A stretch of DNA of 64,000 nt from Adenophora triphylla var. japonica (Eukaryota; Streptophyta; Magnoliopsida; Asterales; Campanulaceae). A program made the position numbers and the translations under genes. The notes beneath the pieces are model-generated. The model did not search any database and had not been told where the DNA came from. It saw only the letters and a program-made list of their open reading frames with translations. Positions 31,722 to 41,639 of the stretch are shown in pieces. Positions within the stretch are counted from its first letter, which is position 1. Every line of letters begins with the position of its first letter. The stretch covers positions 1 through 64,000 of the forward strand of contig JAFEMH010000979.1 of NCBI GenBank assembly GCA_022495995.1. The letters run 5' to 3'.

Positions 31722-33053
31722 GTATGAAGCTTTGAGTTTTTGCAGCTTTAGTTTCTGACTTATATAGCTCTCCTGCAGGTACAGCTTGGTCCTAATGCTT
31801 TTTATCACACCCTTGAGAAACATATCGGCTCTAATTTTAATAAAAGATAGGTTATCAGCAAATTTTATTCTTATAGAATTTGAGCCTTTTATTTTATGCC
31901 AGAGGAACAAGAGTGAAGAAGCTTTACAATATTCTTAAATGTCTCTTCTGAGAAATGAGTTTTGAGTTGAGATATGGTGGTCAGAATAACCAACATGTCT
32001 GTTATGTTATCCCGATTTTCTTTCGAGACTTGGACTTCCTTTCATACATATTTCTGTTTCTTTTTTCCCAATAGAGAACATTTACCTTAACTTGTATATC
32101 TGGGTCAATACATAGGTCTTATATTTTAGTTTTTTTTTCCGCAGGTTTCAATGATTAACTATGGCACACGGTTACGATTTTATGAAGATCGAGGGAGTGT
32201 GATGGAGGAATGATATCAACAACAGTGCTTTGGGGGAGCACATTCCACGTATGCAATACGGATGATTTGACTTACTTAGAGAATAGTTTTAGATCAAATT
32301 ATTTTAAAAGAAGTATTGAACCCTTCTATTTCATCTACCTTAATTATTAGATAATAGTTAACTTTTAATTTAGATAATGTTTAATTTAGTTAATGCATTA
32401 CTTTCTTATTGTCAGGTTCATTTGATATATTTACAAGTATAATTTGATATATTTACAAGTATAATGTATGCACGTGTGGTGGTGTATATATATAATTAGT
32501 AGAAGATTAGTAGTGTTTGATAATTAATGGTAAATATTCATATTTTGACACCAAATTTTATTTGGATCGTCTATATCCGACCTTATTACTTTCCCACAAA
32601 AAATGTGATTTTGACGTAAAAATATACTTGGGTCGGGCAACATGATCCCTAATAATTTCCCTCCAAAAAAAATGTCCAAAAAAATGTTAGGCGCCAAATA
32701 TTATTTGGTCGGCAACCTCGTCCCTAACAACCGGTACCAAAAACTATTTGGCTCCAAAAATTTCCCGCAACAACCGGTACCAAAAACTATTTGGCTCCAA
32801 AAATTTCCCGCAAAAAATAAAATAAAATTATATTTTATTAGGGTCGGCAAAATCCCGACCTAAATATGGTATTTGAGACTGTGACGGGGGTTCTAAAACT
32901 TTTAGAGTCGCATGTTATTTAGGACCCTCGTTTCCCGATCTAAAGGCCGACCTAAATAGTATTAAGGACGGGAAAATGCCGACCCTGATATTACTGTTTC
33001 TTGTAGCGAGACTATCAATTTTCTTATTGCAGTGACCAAAAATCTTTTGTCAT

Positions 33054-33847
33054 TTATTGACATTCTGTTCAGCTCCCTGACCCTGCCGATGGGGAGAATT
33101 ATCAAATTAACAGAGAAGAATTCTGATACCAAGCTTCCATCCATTGGCATCTTCAACATTCTGTTCATGCTTTGTCTTCTTTAACCTGAGGTTGATGGAG
33201 GATGCCAACGCTGATGATGAAGAAGTAAGAGATGCTTTCAGTATCCACAAGCCCTGCACAGTGCACACAAGGTACGTATCAGTTTCAAACCATAAACAGA
33301 ATTTCAAATTCACTGCTCTGTTAAATCCCTACCTCATCTATGCCAATGCTTACTTCATGTTCCTCGATATCAGAAAGGGGAACCTTCAACTTATCAAGAA
33401 AAGACACAGTCGAAATGGAGGATAACGGTGACACAACCAAATTATTTGACACCATGAACATCCTTGGCCCCTTGACATATCCTCCATATGACTCCGAGCC
33501 TCTATGGGTCAAAACAGGATAAACCGCCTAATTCATCTTCATACCCCACTGAACCCACCTTTACTTTAGGAGTATAAAAGGTTTTTGCATATATAGTTAG
33601 GAGCCTACAGATGATGAACTAGAATACCCTTGCAATCCTGTGATACCATGTATCCTCCTATATTTAACATGGATATACTGTGGTAAAGTTGACCTATACT
33701 TCCTGCTGAAGGGTTACCACTTAGAAGACCAGCAATGCTTCCTAATGAGATAGTGAGGAAGCTGAAAAGAAAGTCAACAAAATTACCTTCGGCTTGTATA
33801 AACAAGGGCCTTCTTTTCGACTTCTGCACAAATATTCTGACATCCAT
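33054..33847 (-). pseudogene. DUF674 pseudogene
   Basis: The minus strand starts with MDVRIFVQKSKRRPLFIQAE and FLFSFLTISLGSIAGLLSGN (33605-33847) and stops early. It resumes at 33321-33480 with the C-terminal KGPRMFMVSNNLVVSPLSSI and KLKVPLSDIEEHEVSIGIDE, and ends with the last exon GLWILKASLTSSSSALASSI at about 33180-33270. The middle of the protein is missing. Plus-strand 33054-33180 is a further N-terminal piece. Confidence 0.7.
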
Positions 33848-34768
33848 TTTCAGAGTGGGTGTCTTCAGCTCTAGGAAGTCGTGTTAAATTGCCATGTTCA
33901 GACTTAATAGGTTGCTGAACATTTTGTGGCTTACACAGAAACAGATCTGTTAAAGGAGATTTGGAGATTAAAGCCAACTCCAACATTTTTGATACATGGG
34001 AATAAATAACAATAAAAATAGACAAGGGACTTGGATAGAATAATACAAGGAATCTACAAACCTCTTGCAGGCCTAAGTTCACAGTCCTTTCTTCAAGAGA
34101 CCTCATATCTCTAATCCCAAGATCACTGAGCATTCGAATACTCGAACCAGGAGAATTGGGGATGACGCAGAGATCATCGGTGATCATAGAAGTAGCAGTG
34201 TCCGTAACAAATACACTTGTACCATGACTCTCAGTTCTGAACTCTTTCTTGAGCAACCTATCACAACTGCATATTACAGTGTCGCAAGTGCTGAAATAAG
34301 AACATCTCCAGTTATCACATATGAAGTATTTGGTGTTATCCACATTGAGTTTAAGTTTGCTGCCTTTAACTTCTGATGAGCCTAACTATTGTCCCCATAG
34401 GTAGCGTCATAAGCTGAAAAGAATATTAACGAAATCGGAATCAGAAAAGGGAACTTCTAACTTGTCAAGAAAAGACATACCCGAGAGAGAGGTTAACGGT
34501 GTCAGAACCAATCATTTGTTATCATGAACTTTTGTGGATCCCTGACAAAATTTCCAAACAACCACTGATCTTTCGAGCTCAAAGCTGAACATTCTTCCTC
34601 CAGATAACCATCCCATGTTCGAGACAAGCGCAGGTAACCAGTTAACTGATAATCACCAATACTGTAACTATGACAGTAAAAACTAGGATATCTTGTTCGT
34701 TTAAATGCAAATATTTCATTTATGCATACATAATTATATTGCCAAGACAGCTGTGGATTAAGTAGCAT
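33783..34768 (-). pseudogene. DUF674 pseudogene built of joined fragments
   Basis: Reading down the minus strand there is a mid-domain piece (34502-34768, LLNPQLSWQYNYVCINEIFA), a short second-half start, then LMTLPMGTIVRL near 34400. A longer frame follows at 33783-34343 with MITDDLCVIPNSPGSSIRML, LEERTVNLGLQEV, an intron-like gap and MLELALISKSPLTDLFLCK. The order of domain pieces is not that of one normal DUF674 gene, so several units were fused by deletion. Confidence 0.65.
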
Positions 34769-34830
34769 ATCCTTTCAAATTCTCTGAGATGTATCGGCCT
34801 ACTTTTAACTCTGATATGCTTTGGTACAAC

Positions 34831-35726
34831 TTATCTATACATCCATTCTCGTTGAAGTAGCAAGCGAGCCACCAAAAATTTTGGGTCTTGGTAAGTTGCC
34901 AGGCTTAGACTGGACAGGGTGTTCAACATTATTTTTCTTCCACAAAAAAGATCTGTTAAAGGAGTCCTGGAGACTAAAGCCAATTCCAACAATTTCAAAA
35001 CCTGAGAGTAAAAACATATTAAAAAATCACAATTAGACAAGCTTAAAAGTAAAATAGGATGAATAACCCAAAGTTAGATAAGTGTTTTGGGGAGCTACTA
35101 ACCTCTTGCAGGCCTATGTTCACAGTCCTTTCATCAAGAAGGCTCTTGTCAGTTATCCCAAGATCACCAAGTACTCGGATACTCAAACCGGGTAAACTGG
35201 GCATTACACAGAGATCATTGGTGATCATAATGCGCACAGTTTCAGCAACAAATACACCTCCATAAGAATGAACATTTGAATTCATTAGGCCAATCTCTCT
35301 TTTTAGCAACTGATAACAATTATTGCATTTTTTAGCATTGAACATGCTGAATAAACCGGTTTTGTTTTCCTGTCTACTACATTGCCAGTTCACACATATA
35401 AAGTATTTGGAGTCCACATCAAGTTTAAGTTGGCTGCACTGAAATTCTAATGAATTTCTTGGATGAAGCAGGGTTAACTTACATTCATCTGTTGAGAAAA
35501 ATTGAGAGGGAAGATTTGCAATACCCTTGTAGAGACTATTTAGGCAGCCAATGGATGTTGAATCTGAACTCTTCTTGACAAGTCGGACTATTGTACCCAA
35601 CGGTAGGGTCATGAAGCTGAAATGAACATCAACAAAGCTATAATCAGCTTCAGCAAAAACTACTTTGTTTCTCACTTTATCGACCAAAAGTTTCAAGGGA
35701 ATTTGGGTTTCCTCTGCTTTAGACAT
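34831..35726 (-). CDS. DUF674 family protein
   Basis: Two exons on the minus strand, 35103-35726 and 34831-35001, join in frame at a GT-AG intron to give 264 residues. The start MSKAEETQIPLKLLVDK was chosen because the family begins this way; the longer upstream frame runs through an (AAC)n microsatellite at about 35744-35772. Family blocks seen are FSFMTLPLGTIVRLVKK, GCLNSLYKGIANLPSQFF, a CxxC-like pair in NAKKCNNC, ITNDLCVMPSLPGLSIRVLG and, in exon 2, LKLLELALVSRTPLTDLF. DUF674 has no known biochemical role. It is the best-preserved unit of the cluster and may be the only functional one here. Confidence 0.7.
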
Positions 35727-36406
35727 GGTAGTTTGAACAACAGGGACAACAACAACAACAACAACAACAGCAACAAAGCCATAGTCCCAAAATGATGTGG
35801 GGTCAGCTAACATGGTTGCTTGAACTGAACTTTTAATACGACAGAATAAAATTGTTGCAGATCCTGCAGCTATTTAAGGTCATTATCTGGAATCGAAGAG
35901 TCATTTTCCTTGGAACATCATCCAAGGTTCTTTCCCCTTCTCACAGCATTGGTTAGAAATGGATTTAGACATGCCCCTTCAGCTAGCTGAACATTACCAT
36001 GTGGGGATGGTTATTTGCAAGGCACACTATTTGCAAGGCACGGAAAATGGACAAAATTGCCCTCCCGTACGCGAACGTTTCGTGTAATTTTACACGACAT
36101 TGTCAAATACGTTTCGTATATAAATATACGAAATGTATTGAGTTATTTCGTGTATATTCACACGAAATATTAACAAATATTTCGTGTAGTTTCATACGAA
36201 ACATATCTGACAGTCTGAATAATTCATACTTCCAAACATAAAAACTGGAAAAATTCAAAGACCAATACAGCTTTATTGAAAAAAAAAATCATAAAAAATG
36301 GTATACTTTGCCATATTTCACATCACAAATCCAAACTTCCAAACAGTTTTTAATGATTCATACATACAAATAAAAAAGGCTCAATAAGTCAAATGATACA
36401 CTCATA

Positions 36407-38479
36407 CTATGGCCTATTTCTTGAAACTCTTTCTTCGTTCGACGCAATTGAGAGTCGGTTGAATGTCTCTATCCGAGCTCTGTATGGCATGACCAAGTTA
36501 CTTGCGCTTGCATCACGATGAGCCTCCCAATATAACGCTGGCGATGGCATTGGGTAATCATTATCTAACATGTGCAGCAATATAAAATGGTTTCCAATGT
36601 GTCCAAGCACAAGTGTGTCTGTGGGTGGTCCTACTCCTTGTCCACAAACAGCGTGCAACCCAAGAGGAACAGGAGATAAGTGGATGCACGCTGGTCATCT
36701 GACATGTCTGAACGGGCCTCAAAGGCAAGACGGAGCTCACGTAATGTGTAGGACGTGCCCTCGGGCGGGATGAGGTGTCTCGTATCTGGCGTAGGTCGGG
36801 CTCACGGATCCGCCGTCCTAACAGAAAACCCGCATACCGACACCTATAAATTGTAAATGAAGAATATGTCATATGCGGTCAACAGCTCTACATATTGAAA
36901 ATGAAAAATATAACAACAATATACCTAGAATATGAGTGACGTCATGCATCGTAATCGTCGTCTCCCCACGCGGCATGTGAAACGTGTTAGGCTCAGGAGA
37001 CCACCGTTCCACAAATGCCGTCGCTAGCCGCCGAGCTAGTCCGGCGAATGGTGGTATCATGCAGTGATGGATACCCGTAGCATCGGCTATGATCGACACA
37101 TCTTTCGATCATCCTCGGCCGTCTATCACGCGAGAACCCTGTTTAAAGATTTATAATTAACAATTTTTAGAATTTCACAATAATGATTACATTAAAACCA
37201 ATGTTTCGTCAAAGTTTATTTTTGTAAACAAATAGCTTACCTATCGAGATCTTTGGCATGCAGTATGGAACTTCACCACCGATCAAGCTGAGTGGGGTTG
37301 CCCCCAAATCTCTCGGGCTCGGTGATGGCCGAACCCGTATAACAAATCACAAACCTCGGGGCCGCCACTGGGTCGCTCACACCGCCACGTGATGGTGGCT
37401 CCTCCTCACCCGCACCCGCACCCGCCCCGCCTCCTCCTCCTCCGTCCCCGCCTCTAGCCACATCCTGACCCCTCCTCCTCCCATGCCTCAATGGTCTAAC
37501 ATCACGTCTCTCCGCCTCCGCCTCCGCCTCCTCCTCCTCCTCCTCCTCCGCCGCCTCCTCCTCCTCCTCCGCCTCCCCGCCTCCTCCTCCTCCTCCTCTG
37601 CCTCCGTCGCCTCCCCCCCCTCCGTCGCCTCCTCCTCCTCCTCCTCCTCATCAGAGTCAGAAACTAAGACCTCCGCATCTGCCTCGGGAATACCCGTCTC
37701 ATCATCATCCTCGTAACTCTCATCAAGCAAAACTTGCATGTCATGTTTCTTTTGGTGCGTCAGGAAATTTCGTTCTTTGCCTTCTCGGCCTTCCTCTTCC
37801 TGTTAGACGCAATCATACGTTCACGTCCCTACAAATTTTTTAATAAGATAGTTAAATATAACAGTTCACAGTTCACATTTCGTGTGCCTATACACGAAAT
37901 GTAGTGAGTTATTTCGTGTAAATTCATACGAATCATATGGAATCATTTCGTGTATAGGCATACGAAACACAATGAAATAATGTTTAGTTCATTTCGTATG
38001 ACTATACACGAAATGCTAAGAACAATTTCGTGTACTTTTCATGCGAGATAGAATGACCAGTTTCGTGTATAGGCATACGAAACAAACTAAACATTGTTCC
38101 ATTGTGTTTCGTGTGCCTATTTACGAAATTTTTGGAACCAGTTCGTATAATTTTACACGAAATGTTGTGAAACAGCACGTGTAAAATTACACGAAACAAT
38201 CACATTCCAGAAACATATTTCGCAATACAATTTCAAACCCAGTTCATCAATGTGGAAACAACAAATTCAAACCCAGTTCATAACATCTCATTTTAAAACC
38301 CAGTTCATCAAACTAATTTTTGAGTAATAATGATACTCTCTTTGACCTAAACTCCAGAAAATCGAGGCCGGGGAGGGAGGGATTACCTTCTTTACAGGCA
38401 CGGTGGTAGACGATGTTCCGGCGGCCATGGCAGCGGCGGTAGCACCGGACTTAACTGCCGGAATTTTCATTCTCACCAT
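36407..38479 (-). pseudogene. Plant mobile domain (PMD, aminotransferase-like) gene, decayed
   Basis: Exon 1 is likely 38387-38479 (MVRMKIPAVKSGATAAA...VKK, then a gtaatc donor). Exon 2 from about 37827 reads GRERMIASNRKRKAEK, then after a frameshift an Asp/Glu-rich and Arg-rich tract at 37488-37739 and a Gly-rich stretch. The PMD core is at 36869-37099: HHCMIPPFAGLARRLATAFV, ERWSPEPNTFHMPRGETTIT, MHDVTHILG. The last part at 36407-36760 has CTLFVDKG-type sequence in a shifted frame. PMD proteins such as MAIN/MAIL1 are nuclear factors in silencing and development, and PMD genes are repeatedly found inside Mutator and gypsy elements. The frame breaks make this a pseudogene unless introns explain them. 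Confidence 0.6.
37488..37680. repeat. (CTC/CGC)n low-complexity tract
   Basis: Triplet repeats of ctc, cgc and tcc on the plus strand. They give poly-Arg or Glu-rich runs on the minus strand within the PMD gene and poly-Ser/Leu shadows on the plus strand. Length is likely unstable. Confidence 0.8.
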
Positions 38480-38663
38480 TGTAGCGTCGTTCGTCGTTCG
38501 TGTTCGTCGTTCGTCGGTTCGTGTACGAGAGAGAGAAGAGAAGCGTGAACGGTTGGAGGGAATGAGAGAAATGAAAAAAAAATTATATATAAATGGGTAT
38601 TTTTGTCATTTCCATGTGCCTTGCATTTTCCATGCCTTGCAAATAAAATTCACCTTACCATGT

Positions 38664-39081
38664 ACGCAATGTATTCTTTGACTGTTTTCAATATCATTTT
38701 TTGAATTTATTGTTCCAATGCTACCACCAATGAGATCAAAATGTCAATGAAACATTCAGTGCACTTCAAAAGGAAAAAAATGTAACATTACAGAAACAAG
38801 GTACTCCAGTTTTTGTTGAAGGGGCAGATCATCTCATCAACAAAAAGCAAAACTGTCTTCATGATGGATATTACTCCAAGAGAAAAAAAAAACCCCCGAC
38901 TCCTGTGTTAACCGGAGAGCGTGACAATTATCACCAATAAAAGGAAAAGGGCACCGACTTTACATCTTACGATGTGTATTCAGCTCACGAATCACGATGC
39001 TACTGTTCTTGCTTTGGCTTCTTCAAGGGTCGGTTGTCACAAGCATATATTCGATCTCCAGCCTTTCCTACCTAACTACAG
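38664..39081 (-). pseudogene. DUF674 3'-end fragment and spacer
   Basis: The segment 38817-39030 matches the 3' end and flank of the DUF674 unit at about 40380-40570, with shared words such as aaaagcaaaactgtcttcatg, caattatcaccaa, cgatgtgtattcagctca and ttggcttcttcaa. So it is a duplicated tail of a minus-strand DUF674 unit. The rest is AT-rich with no gene. Confidence 0.5.
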
Positions 39082-39083
39082 TA

Positions 39084-39363
39084 CTCCCTCCGTCCCACCC
39101 GAATTTGGACAAAGTTACTTTACACGGAGATTAAGAAATAACAATAAGATAATAAAAATGTGTGGTAGAAAATGAAGAGAGAGAATGAGTGGAGTTAATA
39201 GTGGTTGGTTGAATAAATTGTATGGTGGAGAATGAGTGGAGTTAATGAGTGAGTGGGGTATGCCCATTTTTTTATTATTATAAACTTTCCTTTTTGGGTT
39301 GTCCAAATTCGGATGGGACGCCCAAAAAGGAAATTTGTCCAAATTCGGGTGGGACGGAGGGAG
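39084..39363. mobile_element. Stowaway-type MITE
   Basis: The inverted ends ctccctccgtcccacccgaa and ttcgggtgggacggagggag are flanked by TA (39082-39083, 39364-39365), as in Tc1/mariner-derived Stowaway elements. 280 bp, no coding capacity. It lies inside a DUF674 remnant. Confidence 0.9.
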
Positions 39364-39371
39364 TATATCTT

Positions 39372-39447
39372 AACAGCTTGAAAGTTCCAGTTCGTGATGT
39401 TGTGGAGCATGAAGTTAGCATTGGTATAGAGAAGATAAGGCTATAAT
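39372..39447 (+). pseudogene. DUF674 C-terminal fragment, plus strand
   Basis: Reads LNSLKVPVRDVVEHEVSIGI and stops after KIRL. This is the conserved end of a DUF674 half-domain, oriented opposite to the cluster, directly after the MITE. Confidence 0.55.
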
Positions 39448-40535
39448 ACACGTTAAGTGACATGCATTGGACATACTAAAAGTATCTCTTACCTCTTCCC
39501 CAGCTTTGTCCGGTGGCCTAAACCTCCTACTTTTAAAGAAGTCAAAGCTGGAAAACTAGTACCCTGATGAAGGCAAATATCACAAGAAGCATTGAAAGTT
39601 TTTAACCCATCTCTTATTTTGGTGAACACAACTGTCTTAATGTGGTTGTGTTATGTATGAAACTTCATTGAGTTGTTGAATCATTTGCAGTCTTTGTTCT
39701 GTTATTCATACTGATATGTCTGGTTGATGGTTAAAAACAACTCATATTAGAACCATGACAAGATTTCACGGACCATTGCAAGTGTTAATACGTTTGCCAA
39801 TTTTTTCTTTTTTGCAACGTCCTCATTCAAGTGCCGATTTTTAGAAATGTCCTCAATCCCTTGAAGGAGCTTTATATTTTTAATGAATGTGTATCACATG
39901 TCATCAAGTAACTAACAACCGTTAAAAATTTGACAGATATGCCAATGGAGTTACCCCAAATCTAACACACTTCTTTGAGATAGCAAATGGCATATATGCC
40001 CTCATCTTTTGCCTCTCCATAACACTATTAATTTTTGCAGACTTAATCTACATAACACCATTACCAATTTGCAGACTTAAGCATAACTGGAAGAACACAA
40101 ATTGATGCATCACGAAACAGAAACCAAACAACAACATTGATAACAGAATATTTAAAAGGCCAATTCTGAGTTAAATCCTCTTTATAGGACCGTTGCATGT
40201 TTTTGACGATCCGAAATGAAAAATTAAATATGTTGGAATTGACTGAGTAAAATCCTCTTTATAAGCGTTTATATATGCTAGAACCGTTAAAGCACATTAG
40301 CATGGTTCTACCATTAGGACAGCCAGTAAAAACTCATCAACAACACAAAAAACTTGCACTGAATGAATTCATTGAGAGATCATCTCATCATCAAAAAGCA
40401 AAACTGTCTTCATGATAGATATTACTAAAACAAAAGAGTCCTGTGTTAACAGGAGAGCATAACAATTATCACCAAGGAAAGGAAAAGGACTGTGGCTTTT
40501 AAAAATAACATACGATGTGTATTCAGCTCAAGATG
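39448..40535. other. AT-rich spacer without a gene
   Basis: No coding signal. The right part from about 40370 is the 3' flank of the DUF674 unit at 40536 and is repeated at 38.8 kb. Confidence 0.5.
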
Positions 40536-41301
40536 CTATGGTTCCTTCTTTGGCTTCTTCAAAGGGAGTTTGATGCCAGAGAACAAAGCGGATGAAGAAG
40601 TAAGAGATGCTTTTAGTATGCACAACGCCTACACACAAGGTAACAACCACTTTCAAAACCTTATATAGCTAAAATAACCACAAATGGAATTGCAAATTTA
40701 CTAATTTAAATCCATACCTCATCTATGTCAATGCTCATTTCACATTCTTCAACATCGGAAAGGGGAACTTTCAACTTATCAAGTAAAGACATTGTCGAGA
40801 TAGATGATAATGGTGATATGACCAAATCATCTGTCACCATGAACATCGCCGGGCCTCGGACAATTCCTCCAGAAAAATTGGGGGCTTTGAAGGTAAAGCA
40901 GAATAACTTTCGTCCCGCATACCACCAGACGGTGTTAGTGTAGATTCAAGGTATCCACAAATATGGCTACATATGTCCTTGTAACTGTGACAAACATAAA
41001 TAGGAGCACTTGTTGCTTTGAGAGTAAAAAACTGGTTCTTGCAAACACAGTCCCAACCCAACTTAGGGTGAAGAAGCATATCCTTAAAATCCTTGGATAT
41101 CATGTATCGACCTACATTCAACTTTGATATGCTTTGATAGAGCTTATCTACACTTCCTGCAGAAGTACTACCACTTAAGAGACCAACAACTTTTCCTAAT
41201 GGGATAGTGAGGAAGCTGACAAGGAAGTCAGCAAAGTTTTCCTCAGCTATTAAAAACAAGGGCATTCGGTTTGATTTTTGCACAAAAACTTTGACAGCCA
41301 T
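40536..41301 (-). pseudogene. DUF674 gene with a frameshift
   Basis: The minus strand begins MAVKVFVQKSNRMPLFLIAE and has FLTIPLGKVVGLLSGSTSAG, SVDKLYQSISKLNVGRYMIS, and MLLHPKLGWDC. Near 40920 the frame must change to reach APNFSGGIVRGPAMFMVTDD and KLKVPFSDVEECEMSIDIDE. A GT-AG intron (40629-40717) leads to the last exon 40536-40628, ALCILKASLTSSSALFSGIK. The architecture is complete for a one-unit DUF674 protein apart from the single frameshift, so it is a recent pseudogene or holds a small unrecognised intron. Confidence 0.65.
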
Positions 41302-41305
41302 TTTC

Positions 41306-41376
<71 letters not shown>
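41306..41376. repeat. (ATT)n microsatellite
   Basis: About 23 att units directly upstream of the minus-strand DUF674 start codon. It makes spurious poly-Leu and poly-Ile frames. Confidence 0.95.
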
Positions 41377-41443
41377 TCAAATTTTATTTCCAGTTATTTT
41401 TTCTTTTTTATTTTATTTTTCACGATCACATATGATAAACAAG

Positions 41444-41633
41444 ATTTTTTTTCTCATTTAATTCTTTTTTAAATTTTTATTTAAATTTATGATTTACTGT
41501 TCAAACTTTTGCCCATAATATCATACTTTTTGTAAATTGCTACATCGTGTAGCGATTTAGACATTTTTAATTTCAATGAGAAAAAGTTTGAACAGTAAGT
41601 CATAAATTAAAAAAAAATTAAATGAGAAAAAAT
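41444..41633. repeat. AT-rich MITE-like inverted repeat
   Basis: The left arm (ttttttctcatttaatt, tatgatttactgttcaaact) and right arm (agtttgaacagtaagtcata, aattaaatgagaaaaaa) are inverse complements over about 55 bp. They surround a 65-bp loop that itself has a small hairpin around gctacatcgtgtagc. No target-site duplication was settled. Confidence 0.65.
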
Positions 41634-41639
41634 TCGATA

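Larger units (their letters stand above)
30887..33008. mobile_element. Non-autonomous CACTA (En/Spm) element with captured gene pieces
   Basis: It begins cactacaaaaaaag and ends with the complement of cgctacaagaaac. The flanks are aga at 30884-30886 and 33009-33011, the 3-bp duplication of CACTA elements. The empty site is visible in the neighbouring DUF674 block at about 30138, where the flanking sequence reads straight through. Sub-terminal repeats such as ggtcggcaa and gaccctaa occur at both ends. No transposase frame is present. Gene pieces occupy 31061-31721. Confidence 0.85.
36003..38654 (-). mobile_element. Mutator-like element carrying a plant-mobile-domain gene
   Basis: It is flanked by a perfect 9-bp duplication ttaccatgt at 35994-36002 and 38655-38663, the signature of Mutator elements. 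The ends ggggatggttatttgcaagg and (reverse strand) ggtgaattttatttgcaagg share the inverted core ttatttgcaaggca, continuing imperfectly through ggaaaatg. The 2.65-kb interior carries a plant mobile domain gene on the minus strand and no MULE transposase that I can see. Confidence 0.85.

Noticed and set aside
37483..37739. Poly-Arg/Glu and poly-Ser/Leu frames as separate proteins
   Set aside because: They come from a CTC/CGC triplet tract. The minus-strand acidic part is kept only as a piece of the PMD gene.
41207..41472. Plus-strand poly-Leu/poly-Ile frames resembling membrane proteins
   Set aside because: Artefact of the (ATT)n microsatellite.
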